From positions 572,582 to 636,581 of the forward strand of contig NZ_KE386833.1 in NCBI RefSeq assembly GCF_000429025.1: a DNA stretch of 64,000 bases. Direction: 5' to 3'. Under the pieces are notes generated by a model. The model had not been told where the DNA came from and made no database searches. It saw nothing but the letters and a program-made list of their open reading frames with translations. How positions within the stretch are numbered: the first letter of the stretch is position 1; each line of letters opens with the position of its first letter. The translations under genes were made by a program, and so were the position numbers. The DNA comes from Actinospineispora spinosispora DSM 44797. Its GTDB lineage: Bacteria; Actinomycetota; Actinomycetes; Mycobacteriales; Pseudonocardiaceae. Positions 48,763 through 58,012 of this stretch are shown here, piece after piece.

Positions 48763-49644
48763 ATGAGGCTCAGAGCTCTACTGGCGGTACCCGCGATCGC
48801 GGCGGTCGTTCTCGCGGCAGCGGGCTGCGGCGCGGCGCCGGGGTCCGAGACCGAGGCGGGCACGGTCAAGATCGGTGTCGCGGACGGACAGCTGGCCTAC
48901 TGGAAGACCTTCGAGGCGAAGGCGTCCGCCGCCGGCATCCACGTGGAGCTGGTGAACTTCACCGACTACAACCAGCCCAACCCGGCGCTGGCGCAGAACC
49001 AGCTGCAGCTCAACCAGTTCCAGCACATGCAGTACCTGGCCAACTACAACGTGAAGAACCACGACACGCTGGTCCCGATCGGCGCGACGGCCGTGTACCC
49101 GCTGCCGCTCTACTCGCTCAAGCACCGTTCGGTCGGCGAGATCCCGGCAGGCGGTCAGGTGGCGATCCCGAACGACCCGACCAACCAGGCCCGCGCGCTG
49201 CTGATCCTGCAGACCGCCGGACTGGTCACGCTCAAGGGCGGCGGTACGACGCTGTCCACCCCGGGCGACGTCGACACGGCGGCCTCGAAGGTCACGGTCG
49301 TCCCGGTGGACGCCGCGCAGACCGCCGCCAACCTGCAGGGCGTCGATGCGGCGATCGTGAACAACAACTACGCCACGGCCGCCAAGCTCGGTGACGACAA
49401 GATCGTCTTCAAGGACGACCCGAACAGCCCGGCCGCCAAGCCCTACATCAACACGTTCGTCGCGCGAGCGCAGGACAAGGACAACCCGACCTACCGCAAG
49501 CTCGTGGAGATTTACCACGACCCTGAGGTCGAGGCCGCCGCGCAGAAGGACCTGGGCGCGACGACCGTGTTCAAGAACAACGACGCGGCCGACCTACAGG
49601 CCGAGACGACCAAGCTGGAAGACACCATTCGGCACGCGGGCTGA
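48763..49644 (+). CDS. metQ: MetQ-type methionine-binding lipoprotein
   Basis: 293 residues, AAGGAG 9 bases before the ATG. The lipobox is LAAAGCGAAPG. The NlpA/MetQ family pattern is clear: GVADGQLAYWKTFEAKA, NFTDYNQPNPALAQNQLQLNQFQH (in part), VAIPNDPTNQARALLILQ and DAAIVNNNYATAAKL. It captures D- or L-methionine (or a methionine-like sulfur compound) outside the membrane and hands it to MetNI. Downstream metN starts within its stop codon. Confidence 0.92.
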   Translation: MRLRALLAVPAIAAVVLAAAGCGAAPGSETEAGTVKIGVADGQLAYWKTFEAKASAAGIHVELVNFTDYNQPNPALAQNQLQLNQFQHMQYLANYNVKNHDTLVPIGATAVYPLPLYSLKHRSVGEIPAGGQVAIPNDPTNQARALLILQTAGLVTLKGGGTTLSTPGDVDTAASKVTVVPVDAAQTAANLQGVDAAIVNNNYATAAKLGDDKIVFKDDPNSPAAKPYINTFVARAQDKDNPTYRKLVEIYHDPEVEAAAQKDLGATTVFKNNDAADLQAETTKLEDTIRHAG

Positions 49645-50675
49645 TGTCGTCGGTCATCAGCTTCCGAGGGGTCTCCAAGGAGTTCCGGGTCGATCGCGGT
49701 GTCCTCACCGCGGTCGACTCGGTCGACCTGGAGATCCAGCGCGGGGAGATCATCGGCATCATCGGGTACTCCGGCGCCGGCAAGAGCACGCTGGTCCGGT
49801 TGATGAACGGCCTGGAACAGCCGAGCTCCGGCAGCGTCGTGGTGGACGGCAAGGAGATCGCCGGGCTGAAGGACCGCGACCTGCGGGACCTGCGCTCCAG
49901 GGTCGGGATGATCTTCCAGCAGTTCAACCTCTTCAACTCCCGCACCGCCGCTGGCAACATCGGGTACCCGTTGAAGCTGGCCGGCTGGTCGAAGGAACGG
50001 CGTAGGAAGCGCGTCGCGGAGCTGCTGGACTTCGTGGGCATCGCGGACAAGGCGAGCCAGTACCCCAGCCAGCTGTCCGGCGGTCAGAAGCAGCGGGTCG
50101 GCATCGCCAGGGCGCTGGCCACCTCGCCGACGATCCTGCTGGCGGACGAGGCGACCAGCGCGTTGGACCCGGAGACCACCCGGGACGTCCTCGGCCTGCT
50201 GACAAGGATCAACCGCGAGCTGGACACGACCGTCGTGGTGATCACCCACGAGATGGAGGTGGTCAGCTCGATCTGCCACAAGGTCGCGGTCATGGAGCGC
50301 GGCAAGGTGATCGAGCACGGCCCGGTCTACGACGTGTTCTCCCAGCCCAGGGAACAGGCCACCCGGCGGTTCGTGCACAGCGTCCTCAAGGACCGTCCGT
50401 CCGGTGACACACTGGAACGGCTGCAACGCAGCTTCCCGGGGCGTCTGGTGACCATCCCGATCCGCGACGGTGGAACATCGCAGGCGATCCTGTCCCAGAA
50501 GTTGGGGGAGCACCAGGTGCAGGGCACGATCATCTACGGCGGCGTGGGGGAGCTGGCGGAGAAGCCGTTCGGCAGCATCACCTACGAGCTCGTCGGCGAC
50601 GACACGGCGGTCGACGCGCTGGTCGCGGAGCTGCGTGAGCTTGCTCCCGTCGAGGAGATCGGGGCGCGGGCATGA
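49644..50675 (+). CDS. metN: MetN methionine ABC transporter ATPase
   Basis: 343 residues; the ATG overlaps the metQ stop. Walker A GYSGAGKSTLVRLMNGLE, signature LSGGQKQRVGIARAL, Walker B ILLADEATSALDPET and the H-loop VITHEMEVV are intact. The last 80 residues form the NIL (C2) domain that in MetN binds methionine and trans-inhibits transport. It energises MetI. It overlaps metI by 4 bases. Confidence 0.93.
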   Translation: MSSVISFRGVSKEFRVDRGVLTAVDSVDLEIQRGEIIGIIGYSGAGKSTLVRLMNGLEQPSSGSVVVDGKEIAGLKDRDLRDLRSRVGMIFQQFNLFNSRTAAGNIGYPLKLAGWSKERRRKRVAELLDFVGIADKASQYPSQLSGGQKQRVGIARALATSPTILLADEATSALDPETTRDVLGLLTRINRELDTTVVVITHEMEVVSSICHKVAVMERGKVIEHGPVYDVFSQPREQATRRFVHSVLKDRPSGDTLERLQRSFPGRLVTIPIRDGGTSQAILSQKLGEHQVQGTIIYGGVGELAEKPFGSITYELVGDDTAVDALVAELRELAPVEEIGARA

Positions 50676-51331
50676 CCGACTGGCACGAGCTGTCCCCGAT
50701 CCTGCTGCTGTCCTTCCAGCAGACGATCTACATGGTGGCCTGGACGATGGTCATCGCCGGCGTGCTCGGACTGTGCATCGGCGTGCTGCTCTACACCACG
50801 CGGCGTGGCGGTCTGCTCCAGAACACAGCGGTGTTCCAGCTGTTGAACGTACTGGTCAACATCGTGCGGCCGATCCCGTTCATCATCTTCATCACCGCCG
50901 TCGGCCCGCTGACCCTGGTGGTCATGGGCACCACGATCGGCACCCGCTCGGTCGTGTTCCCGATGGCGGCGATGGCCAGCTTCGTGATCGGGCGCATCGT
51001 CGAGCAGAACCTGGTCGGTGTCGATCCCGGGGTGATCGAGGCGGCGCGTGCGATGGGGGCGAGCAAACCCCGGATCATCTGGTCCGTGCTGATCCCCGAG
51101 GCTCTCGGACCGTTGGTTCTGGGCTACACGTTCGTCTTCGTCGCGGTCATCGACATGTCCGCGATGGCCGGCTACGTGGGCGGCGGCGGCCTCGGCAACT
51201 TCGCCATCACCTACGGCTACCAGCAGTTCAACTGGCCGGTGACCCTGGTGACGGTCGTGATCATCATCGTGATCGTGCAGGCGGCTCAGCTGCTGGGGAA
51301 CTGGCTGGCCCGCAGGGTGATGCACCGCTGA
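50672..51331 (+). CDS. metI: MetI methionine ABC transporter permease
   Basis: 219 residues and five helices. The EAA-type cytoplasmic loop reads VIEAARAMGASKPRIIWSVLIPEALG, and GLGNFAITYGYQQFNW is the MetI signature near the C-terminus. It forms the membrane channel of MetNIQ and is the last gene of the leader-metQNI operon. It converges with the RibD-like gene 17 bases away. Confidence 0.93.
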   Translation: MTDWHELSPILLLSFQQTIYMVAWTMVIAGVLGLCIGVLLYTTRRGGLLQNTAVFQLLNVLVNIVRPIPFIIFITAVGPLTLVVMGTTIGTRSVVFPMAAMASFVIGRIVEQNLVGVDPGVIEAARAMGASKPRIIWSVLIPEALGPLVLGYTFVFVAVIDMSAMAGYVGGGGLGNFAITYGYQQFNWPVTLVTVVIIIVIVQAAQLLGNWLARRVMHR

Positions 51332-51347
51332 CCCATGCGGGGCGTGG

Positions 51348-52025
51348 TCAGCCGCGGGGGGCGTAGCGCAGCAGGGCTATGTCGTCCAGCTGGCGTAGGT
51401 CGATCAGGCGCATCCTGCGGTGGGGCGCGCCAGGGTAGTCGGCTGGGTTCAGGAAGCGCGGCGCCGTTGCCTCGCCCACCAGGAGTGGGGCGATCGCCAG
51501 CTGGACCTCGTCCGCCAGGTCAGCCGCGAGGAACGCGGTGTGCAGGCTGCTGCCGCCTTCGACCATCAGCGACCGGACACCGCGTCCGCCCAGGTCGTCC
51601 AGCAGCGCGGCGAAGTCGACCGTCGGGCCGAGCGAGACGACGTCGGCGAGACCGGCCAGGGTGCGCCGCAGTTCGGACGCGGCCGCATCCACGGTGTAGA
51701 CGACCTTCTCGCCGCCGTGGTGCCAGAACTTCAGTCCGGGGTCGAGCTTCCCGGTCGCGGAGACGGTGACCTTGAGCGGATGTTCGGGTCTGCCCGCCGC
51801 GACCCGTGCGGACCTGCGTGCCTCGCTCCGGATCATCAGGCGCGGGTTGTCGGCACGGATCGTCCCTGCACCCACCATGATCGCGTCCGACTCCGAACGG
51901 ACCTGGTCGACCCGGTCGAAGTCCGCGTCGGTCGACAGCAGCAGGCGATCCGGGCTCGCGTCGTCGATGTAGCCGTCGACACTCGTGGCCACGCTGAGTA
52001 GTACGTACGGCCGCGCCTCGGACAT
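51348..52025 (-). CDS. RibD C-terminal-domain pyrimidine reductase
   Basis: 225 residues. VLLSVATSVDGYIDD, DAIMVGAGTIRADNPRL, SLMVEGGSSLHTAFLAADLADEV (part) and FLNPADYPG define the DHFR-like RibD reductase family. It would reduce a ribosylamino-pyrimidine or a related compound with NADPH. No deaminase domain is fused. It separates the two leader-peptide operons and points the other way. Confidence 0.85.
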   Translation of the reverse strand: MSEARPYVLLSVATSVDGYIDDASPDRLLLSTDADFDRVDQVRSESDAIMVGAGTIRADNPRLMIRSEARRSARVAAGRPEHPLKVTVSATGKLDPGLKFWHHGGEKVVYTVDAAASELRRTLAGLADVVSLGPTVDFAALLDDLGGRGVRSLMVEGGSSLHTAFLAADLADEVQLAIAPLLVGEATAPRFLNPADYPGAPHRRMRLIDLRQLDDIALLRYAPRG

Positions 52026-52106
52026 GGCGCGAGAGTATCCGACGGCCGGGAATCCTTACCTATCCAGTTGAGAATTGCAATGTGATCCAGAGCTGTTGCG
52101 CGAGCG

Positions 52107-52135
52107 TCGACGCTGGTCCGGTGCCGTGTTAGCGT
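52107..52135 (+). promoter_or_regulatory. Probable promoter of the organosulfur operon; leaderless leader-peptide mRNA
   Basis: TCGACG (52107-52112), 17-base spacer, TAGCGT (52130-52135). The ATG of the leader peptide is 7 bases after the -10 box, so transcription probably starts at the ATG itself, as reported for mycobacterial cysteine-sensing leader ORFs. Confidence 0.6.
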
Positions 52136-52142
52136 CACTCCC

Positions 52143-52223
52143 ATGAGTGACGGCGGCGCCTTCCTGAGCATCCGCCGCCATGTGGACTTCTGTCGCACGG
52201 CCACCGCGCTGTGTCCGGCCTGA
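52143..52223 (+). CDS. Cysteine-containing leader peptide upstream of the organosulfur operon
   Basis: A 26-residue frame (ATG 52143, TGA 52221-52223) ending LSIRRHVDFCRTATALCPA. RRHVD..CR..TA.C matches the actinobacterial leader-peptide family that controls sulfur assimilation genes by cysteine-dependent attenuation. No ribosome-binding site precedes it and the -10 box is 7 bases upstream, which supports leaderless translation. The first structural gene starts 128 bases later; CTGCTC/GAGCAG arms near 52299-52316 could form the switch. The similarity to the 48526-48618 peptide suggests both operons answer the same signal. Confidence 0.8.
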   Translation: MSDGGAFLSIRRHVDFCRTATALCPA

Positions 52224-52351
52224 TCTCGCCGCGTAGCTGATCCCGCGGCGCCAGCGCCCGTTCTTTCCTTCCCACCTCGGCCTTTCCCGACTGCTCCGGA
52301 CTCCACGGACGAGCAGCACGGCCAGGTGCGCCCGCGCCAGGAGAACCCCAG

Positions 52352-53695
52352 ATGAGTTCCGCCGTGTTGTCCCGCCGTCTGTTGCTGCGCGCCGGTCTCG
52401 GTGCCGGTGCCCTCGCCGGGCTCGCCCCGCTGGTCGCCGCGTGCGGCGGATCGGGCGGCGGCGGTGCGCTGCCCGCCGGCCCGCCGGCGGACCTCAAGGG
52501 CGCCACGATCCGGGCGATGGTCAACCAGCCGCACGTGCTGGCGTTCACCCAGTTGCTCGCGCCCGCGTTCGAGCGGGAGTTCGGAGGGAAGCTCACCGCG
52601 ACCGCCGTGCCGTACGACCAGCTGACCAGCCAGCAGATCCTCGACGTCCAGGGCGGGGCGGGCCAGTTCGACGTCTTCGACTACTTCTACTTCGGCCTCG
52701 GAGTGCTGGTCGACGCCGATGCGTTGGTCGACCTCACCGACTACATCGCCGCGAACCCGGCGATCGACCCGGCCGACTTCCTGCCGTCGGTCTACGACCC
52801 GTACACGCTGCTGAACGGCCGCCGCTACGGCCTGCCGTTCGACGGCGACACCCACGTCCTCTACTACAACCGCGCGGTGTTCGACCGGTACGGCGTGGCC
52901 CCGCCGAAGACCTGGGACGAGTACGACCAGGTCACCCGTACCATCACCGAGCGCAGCAACCGCACCGTGTACGGCGCCGTCGTCGAGGGCCAGCAGGTGC
53001 CGATGATCCTGGGCTGCTCGTTCATCAACCGGCTCGCCGGGTACGGCGGCACGCTCGTCGGTCCGGACGGGGCGCCGAAGCTCAGCTCGCCGGAGGCGAA
53101 GGCCGCGCTCCAGCATCTGGTGGACGTCGCGCCGTACGCGCTCCCGACGCCGCTGCAGATCGGGTTCGACCAGGCCAACTCGGCGTTCCTGTCCGGTCAG
53201 GCCGCGATGCTGGACACCTGGACCGACCTCGGGCTCAAGGCACAGGACTCGAAGAGCTCGAAGATCGTCGACCAGTGGGGCGTCGTGCCGCTACCGGTCG
53301 GCGGTACCAACACCCAGCACCGCACCGCGCTCAACTCCGGTTTCGGGCTCGGTGTCTCGACGGCAGCCAAGGACAAGGCCAAGGCGGCCGCGTTCGTCAC
53401 CTGGGCCACGGACACCACCCGCAACCTGCTGCTGGCCAGCACCGGCGGGTCGGGCATCGACCCGGCCCGGCGCAGTGTGCTCGACTCGCCCGACTACGCG
53501 AAGGCGAGTGCTCCGGCGACCGAGGTGATCCGCGAGGGGCTCACCGGAAGCCCTTTGGTGTGGCCGAAGGACAAGCTCGCGCCGAAGCTGCTGCAGGACC
53601 TGGTCGACCAGCTCGCGCTGGCGATCCAGGGCACGCAGAGCGTGGACCAGTCGCTGAGCAACGCGCAGAGCGGCTGGGAGCGTGCGTTGGCATGA
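52352..53695 (+). CDS. ABC transporter substrate-binding lipoprotein (family 1)
   Basis: 447 residues with CAGGAGAA upstream. The N-terminus SRRLLLRAGLGAGALAGL plus LVAAC is a twin-arginine lipoprotein signal. The body is an SBP_bac_1 (maltose/spermidine-like) fold: FDVFDYFYFGLGVLVDADALV, YGLPFDGDTHVLYYNRAVFD (in part), WDEYDQVTRTITERSN and WGVVPLPVGG. It delivers a polyol-, sugar- or polyamine-like ligand to the two permeases that follow. Given the sulfur context, the ligand may be a sulfonated or thio-organic compound; this is inference. Confidence 0.85.
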   Translation: MSSAVLSRRLLLRAGLGAGALAGLAPLVAACGGSGGGGALPAGPPADLKGATIRAMVNQPHVLAFTQLLAPAFEREFGGKLTATAVPYDQLTSQQILDVQGGAGQFDVFDYFYFGLGVLVDADALVDLTDYIAANPAIDPADFLPSVYDPYTLLNGRRYGLPFDGDTHVLYYNRAVFDRYGVAPPKTWDEYDQVTRTITERSNRTVYGAVVEGQQVPMILGCSFINRLAGYGGTLVGPDGAPKLSSPEAKAALQHLVDVAPYALPTPLQIGFDQANSAFLSGQAAMLDTWTDLGLKAQDSKSSKIVDQWGVVPLPVGGTNTQHRTALNSGFGLGVSTAAKDKAKAAAFVTWATDTTRNLLLASTGGSGIDPARRSVLDSPDYAKASAPATEVIREGLTGSPLVWPKDKLAPKLLQDLVDQLALAIQGTQSVDQSLSNAQSGWERALA

Positions 53696-54618
53696 CCGAC
53701 GTGGTGCTTCCCGGGCGGGTCGGTGTCGCGGACCGGATCACCCCGAAGCGCTCCATCGCGGGCGTGCCGCTCTGGTTGGCGCTGCCGGCGGCGGCGTCGC
53801 TGCTGGTCACAGCCGGTTATCCGACGGTGGTCGGTATCGGGCTGGCGTTCACCAGCTCGTCGCTGGCCCGTCCGCTGAGGGCGTTCGCCGGGTTCGACAA
53901 CTTCGTGGCGGCGGCCGAGTCGGTGGCGTTCGGCGGGTCCTTGCTCCGCTCGGTGCTGTTCGCGGTGCTGGCGACGGCGGTCAGCGTGGTCGCCGGAGTG
54001 CTCGCCGCGCTTGCGCTCGAATCGCGCGGCGGCAGGCTCGGCCTGTTCGGCACGCTGGTCCTGCTGCCGATGGTCACTCCGCCGGTGTCGGTCGGGGTCG
54101 CGTGGAAGCTGCTGCTCGCGCCGGTGGGCGGCGCGCTCACCGGTCTGTGGCACGTCCTCGGGGTCGACGGGTTCAACCCGCTGGGCAGCGGTGCCGGGGC
54201 GTTCACCACGCTCGTGCTGATCCACGCGTGGCAGTGGACGCCGCTGGTGACCCTGCTCGTCTACGCCGCGCTGCTCGGTGTGCCCACCGAGCTGCGGGAG
54301 GCCGCCGCGTTGGACGGCGCCGATCGCCTGCGTACGTTGACCGAGGTCGTCGGGCCGTTCGTCGCGCCGTCGGTGATCGCGGCGGTCCTGGAGCTGGTGA
54401 TCGCGTTCAAAGTCTTCGACCTGATCGTCGTCGTCACCGCCGGTGGCCCCGGGGTGTCCACGACGGTAGCCGGGTTCGAGGTGTTCCGCACCGCGTTCCG
54501 GGGCAGCTTCGAGGTCGGGACCGCGGCGGCCGAGACGCTGCTGCTCGGACTGGTCGTGGGCGCGGTGCTCGCCGTGGTCGGCCTGGTGACCAGGCGATTC
54601 CGGGACGTCGAGCAATGA
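53692..54618 (+). CDS. ABC transporter permease (MalF type)
   Basis: 308 residues and six helices. ATG overlaps the binding-protein stop (ATGA). The EAA loop is ELREAAALDGADRLRTLTEVV and the helices include ALPAAASLLVTAGYPTVVGI. It pairs with the next gene as a heterodimeric channel. No ATPase gene is present in the operon, as in actinobacterial sugar importers that share one MsiK-like ATPase. Confidence 0.88.
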   Translation: MTDVVLPGRVGVADRITPKRSIAGVPLWLALPAAASLLVTAGYPTVVGIGLAFTSSSLARPLRAFAGFDNFVAAAESVAFGGSLLRSVLFAVLATAVSVVAGVLAALALESRGGRLGLFGTLVLLPMVTPPVSVGVAWKLLLAPVGGALTGLWHVLGVDGFNPLGSGAGAFTTLVLIHAWQWTPLVTLLVYAALLGVPTELREAAALDGADRLRTLTEVVGPFVAPSVIAAVLELVIAFKVFDLIVVVTAGGPGVSTTVAGFEVFRTAFRGSFEVGTAAAETLLLGLVVGAVLAVVGLVTRRFRDVEQ

Positions 54619-55412
54619 GGGCGAACCGGCTGGTCCTGGGGGTGTCCGCAGTCCTCGCGGTGGTGCCGGTGCTGTTCCTCGTCTCGTTGTCGTTGCGCGG
54701 CGTGGACGACATCCAGCACGGCGGATGGCTGCCGGCCAGGGTCCGTTGGGACAACTGGCCCTCGGCGTTCGACACCGTGCCCCTCGCCCGGATGCTGACC
54801 AACTCGTGGCTGATCGCGCTGGGCGCCACGGTGCTCACCGCGCTGATCGCCACACCGACTGCGTACTTCACCGCACGGGCCGGACGCTCGGGCCAGCGGC
54901 TGTACTCGGTGCTGCTCGCGGCCTACTGCGCGCCGCCGGTGGTCGCGGTACTGCCGCTGTACTTCCTGCTCAAGAGCGTCGGGCTGACGAACTCCGTCGT
55001 GGGGCTGGCGCTGGTGAACGGTCTGGCGAACGTCCCGGTCGCGGTGTGGCTGCTCGACGGCTTCGTGCGCAGGGTGCCGAAGGACCTCGAAGAGGCCGCG
55101 TGGGTCGACGGTGCGACGACGACCGGTGCGATGGTCCGGATCGTGCTCCCACTGGTCGTGCCTGGCCTGGTCGCGGCGTCGCTGGTGTGCTTCTTCCTCG
55201 CCTACAACGAGTTTCTGTTCGCCGTGTCGTTCTCCCAGTCTCCGGCGTCGCAGGCACTCACCGTCGGGCTGTCGCTGTTCCAGGGTGATCGCACCGTCCA
55301 GTTCGGTCAGCAGGCCGCGGCCTCGCTGGTCGCCATCGTCCCCGTGTACGTGCTCGCCGTCGCCGCCCAGCGTCTGCTGATCGGTGGCCTGTCCCAAGGA
55401 GCCGTGAAGTGA
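54615..55412 (+). CDS. ABC transporter permease (MalG type)
   Basis: 265 residues; ATG overlaps the previous stop by 4 bases. The EAA loop VPKDLEEAAWVDGATTTGAM and the helix set PVLFLVSLSLRG, SVLLAAYCAPPVVAVLPLYF and LVCFFLAYNEFLFAVSF are typical MalG-type. It forms the second half of the permease pair. Its stop overlaps the monooxygenase start, so transport and catabolism are translated together. Confidence 0.88.
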   Translation: MRANRLVLGVSAVLAVVPVLFLVSLSLRGVDDIQHGGWLPARVRWDNWPSAFDTVPLARMLTNSWLIALGATVLTALIATPTAYFTARAGRSGQRLYSVLLAAYCAPPVVAVLPLYFLLKSVGLTNSVVGLALVNGLANVPVAVWLLDGFVRRVPKDLEEAAWVDGATTTGAMVRIVLPLVVPGLVAASLVCFFLAYNEFLFAVSFSQSPASQALTVGLSLFQGDRTVQFGQQAAASLVAIVPVYVLAVAAQRLLIGGLSQGAVK

Positions 55413-56791
55413 GCCGGAGGATCCATCTCAACGCGTTCGACATGACCTGTGCCGGCCACCAGTCGCCCGGACTGTGGCGGCACCCGGAGGACCAGTCGCA
55501 CCGCTACCGTGACCTGCGGTACTGGACCGACCTGGCGCGGCTGCTGGAGCGTGGCCGGTTCACCAGCCTGTTCATCGCCGACGTGGTGGGGCTCTACGAC
55601 GTCTACCGGGACGGGCCGCAACCGGCGTTGCGGGATGGCATCCAGGTTCCGGTCGGCGACCCGACGCTCGCGGTGCCCGCGATGGCGGCGGTCACCGAGC
55701 ACCTCGGCTTCGGCGTCACCGTGTCGCTGACCTACGAGAAGCCCTACGCGTTCGCGCGCCGGTTCGGGACGCTGGACCACTACACCGAGGGCCGCATCGC
55801 CTGGAACGTGGTCACCTCGTACCTGGAGTCCGCCGCGCGCAACCTCGGTCTGGAGCACCAGGTGCCGCACGACCAGCGTTACGACGTCGCCGAGGAGTTC
55901 ATGGAGGTCGTCTACAAGCTGTGGGAGGGCTCCTGGGACGACGACGCGGTCGAGCTGAACCGCGAGACGGGGGTGTACACCGACCCGGCGAAGGTCCGCC
56001 CGATCGAGCATCACGGCCGTTTCTTCGACGTGCCGGGCATCGCGCTGTCCGAGCCTTCGCCCCAGCGCACTCCGGTGATCTTCCAGGCAGGGGCGTCGCC
56101 GCGAGGCCGCCGGTTCGCGGCGTCGCACGCCGAAGGCATCTTCATCACCGCGACCCGGCCCGAGATCCTCGCACCGTCCATCGCCGCGACCAGGGCGGCG
56201 GCACAAGAGCTGGGCAGGGACCCGAGGTCGATCAAGTTCTTCACGCTCATGACGGTCATCACCGCGGCGACCGACGAAGAGGCGCAGGCCAAGTACCGCG
56301 ACTACGCGCGGTACGTGAGCCTGGAAGGGGCGCTCACCCTGTACGGCGGCTGGAGCGGGCTGGACCTGTCCCGGATGGACCCGGACAAGCCACTGCGTTA
56401 CGCGGAGACAGAAGCGGTGCGCAGCGCGGTGGAGGCGTTCACGACGGTCGACCCCGACCGGGAGTGGACACCGCGCGACATCGCGAACTGGATCGGCATC
56501 GGAGGCATGGGAGTGGTCGTGGTGGGTGGTCCGGAGACGGTCGCCGACGAGATGCAGCGATGGGTGGACGTCGCGGACGTCGACGGCTTCAACCTGGCGT
56601 ACGCGGTCACGCCGGGGACGTTCGCCGACATCGTCGAGTTCGTCGTGCCCGAGCTGCAACGACGCGGGGTGCTCCCTACCGAGTACACCGGCGACACGCT
56701 GCGGGAGGAGCTGTCCGGACCTGGGCAACGCAGGCTGCGTGACGACCATCCGGGCGTCCGGTACGCGCACCGGACGGTGGCGGCCCGATGA
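55409..56791 (+). CDS. DszA/NtaA-type FMN-dependent monooxygenase
   Basis: 460 residues, GTG start. RRIHLNAFDMTCAGHQSPGLW is the family start; VGDPTLAVPAMAAVTEHLGF, EGRIAWNVVTSYLESAARN, GIALSEPSPQRTPVIFQAGA and SPRGRRFAASHAEGIF form the flavin pocket of the luciferase-like NtaA/SnaA/DszA group. These enzymes oxidise sulfones, nitrilotriacetate or related compounds with reduced FMN from a separate reductase. Beside two SfnB/DszC homologues and under a cysteine leader peptide, a role in breaking C-S bonds is likely. The substrate is unknown. Confidence 0.85.
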   Translation: MSRRIHLNAFDMTCAGHQSPGLWRHPEDQSHRYRDLRYWTDLARLLERGRFTSLFIADVVGLYDVYRDGPQPALRDGIQVPVGDPTLAVPAMAAVTEHLGFGVTVSLTYEKPYAFARRFGTLDHYTEGRIAWNVVTSYLESAARNLGLEHQVPHDQRYDVAEEFMEVVYKLWEGSWDDDAVELNRETGVYTDPAKVRPIEHHGRFFDVPGIALSEPSPQRTPVIFQAGASPRGRRFAASHAEGIFITATRPEILAPSIAATRAAAQELGRDPRSIKFFTLMTVITAATDEEAQAKYRDYARYVSLEGALTLYGGWSGLDLSRMDPDKPLRYAETEAVRSAVEAFTTVDPDREWTPRDIANWIGIGGMGVVVVGGPETVADEMQRWVDVADVDGFNLAYAVTPGTFADIVEFVVPELQRRGVLPTEYTGDTLREELSGPGQRRLRDDHPGVRYAHRTVAAR

Positions 56792-57987
56792 CCGGCACCG
56801 AGACGACCGCGCACGTCATCACTTCCCCGGACGAGGCGCTGCAGGTTGCGCAGGATTTCGCCGCTCGGTTGGCCGAGGGCGACTCGAAGCGGGACACCGA
56901 ACGGATACTGCCGCGAGCGGAGATCGCCGAGCTGGCCGCGTCCGGGCTGCTGGGGGTCAGCGTGCCCAGGCGCTTCGGGGGTGCCGACCTCGACGCCCGG
57001 ACCATGGGTGAACTGATGGCGACCCTGTCCGCCGGCGACGCGAGCGTGGGTCAGATTCCGCAGAACCACTACTTCTTCGTCCAGGTGCTGACCGAGGCCG
57101 CGAGCGAGGACCAGCAGGAGTTCTTCGCGGGCGAGGTGCTCGCCGGCAGGCACTTCGGCAACGCGCTGTCCGAGCGTGGCACCCGTACCGCACGCGACTT
57201 CGCGATCGGGTTCGACCGGCGACCCGGCGGTGACGTGTTGATCGACGGTACGAAGTACTACGCCACCGGGTCGCCGTTCGCGCCGTGGATTCCGATCTAC
57301 GCCAACGACGCGGACGGACGCCTGATGGCCGCCTGGGTGCCCTCGGACGCACCCGGGGTGACCGTGGTGGACGACTGGGCCGGTATGGGCCAGCGGACGA
57401 CCGGCAGCGGCACGGTCCGCTTCGAGCGGGTGCTGATCCCCGACGAGTGGGTCGTCCCGCTGTGGCAGGTGTTCGAACGGCCCGAGGTGTTCGGCGCCTT
57501 CGGTAACTACCTGCACGCCGGGATCGACCTGGGCATCGCCGACGCCGCGTTGCGCGACGGCCGCGAGCTGATCCGAACCCTGGCCCGTCCCAGGGCGGAG
57601 TTCGACCCGCCATCGGCCTACGAGGACCCGCTGGTGATCCACGCGTTCGGTGAGCTGGCGCTGCGGGTGCGCGCCGCACGGGCGCTGCTGCACGAGGCGG
57701 GCGAGGCGATCGACGCGGCCAGGGAGAACCTGACCGAGGACACCGCGGCTGAGGCGTCGATCGCCGTGGCCGCGGCGCGCGCCCAGGCGGACACGGCGGC
57801 GGTGAGCGTCGCCAGCGATGTGTTCGCACTCGTCGGTACCCGGGGCGCCGCGGACGCGCTCAACCTGCATCGGCACTGGCGCAACGCACGCACCCACACG
57901 TTGCACGACCCGCGCCGGCTCAAGATCCAATATCTCGGCGACCACGCACTCAACGGCCAGGCGCCCCCGAGCACCGGGCTGGTCTGA
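56788..57987 (+). CDS. SfnB/DszC-type flavin oxidoreductase, copy 1
   Basis: 399 residues; overlaps the previous stop by 4 bases. It has the acyl-CoA dehydrogenase fold (LPRAEIAELAASGLLGVSVP, GDASVGQIPQNHYFFVQVL, GMGQRTTGSGTVRFERVLIP) and the SfnB-like end LHRHWRNARTHTLHDPRRL. This subgroup holds DszC and SfnB, which use reduced flavin and O2 to oxygenate sulfur compounds rather than dehydrogenating acyl-CoA. It probably acts before the DszA-like enzyme. Confidence 0.83.
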   Translation: MTGTETTAHVITSPDEALQVAQDFAARLAEGDSKRDTERILPRAEIAELAASGLLGVSVPRRFGGADLDARTMGELMATLSAGDASVGQIPQNHYFFVQVLTEAASEDQQEFFAGEVLAGRHFGNALSERGTRTARDFAIGFDRRPGGDVLIDGTKYYATGSPFAPWIPIYANDADGRLMAAWVPSDAPGVTVVDDWAGMGQRTTGSGTVRFERVLIPDEWVVPLWQVFERPEVFGAFGNYLHAGIDLGIADAALRDGRELIRTLARPRAEFDPPSAYEDPLVIHAFGELALRVRAARALLHEAGEAIDAARENLTEDTAAEASIAVAAARAQADTAAVSVASDVFALVGTRGAADALNLHRHWRNARTHTLHDPRRLKIQYLGDHALNGQAPPSTGLV

Positions 57988-58012
57988 CGACATGCCCACG
58001 AAGGAGATGACC

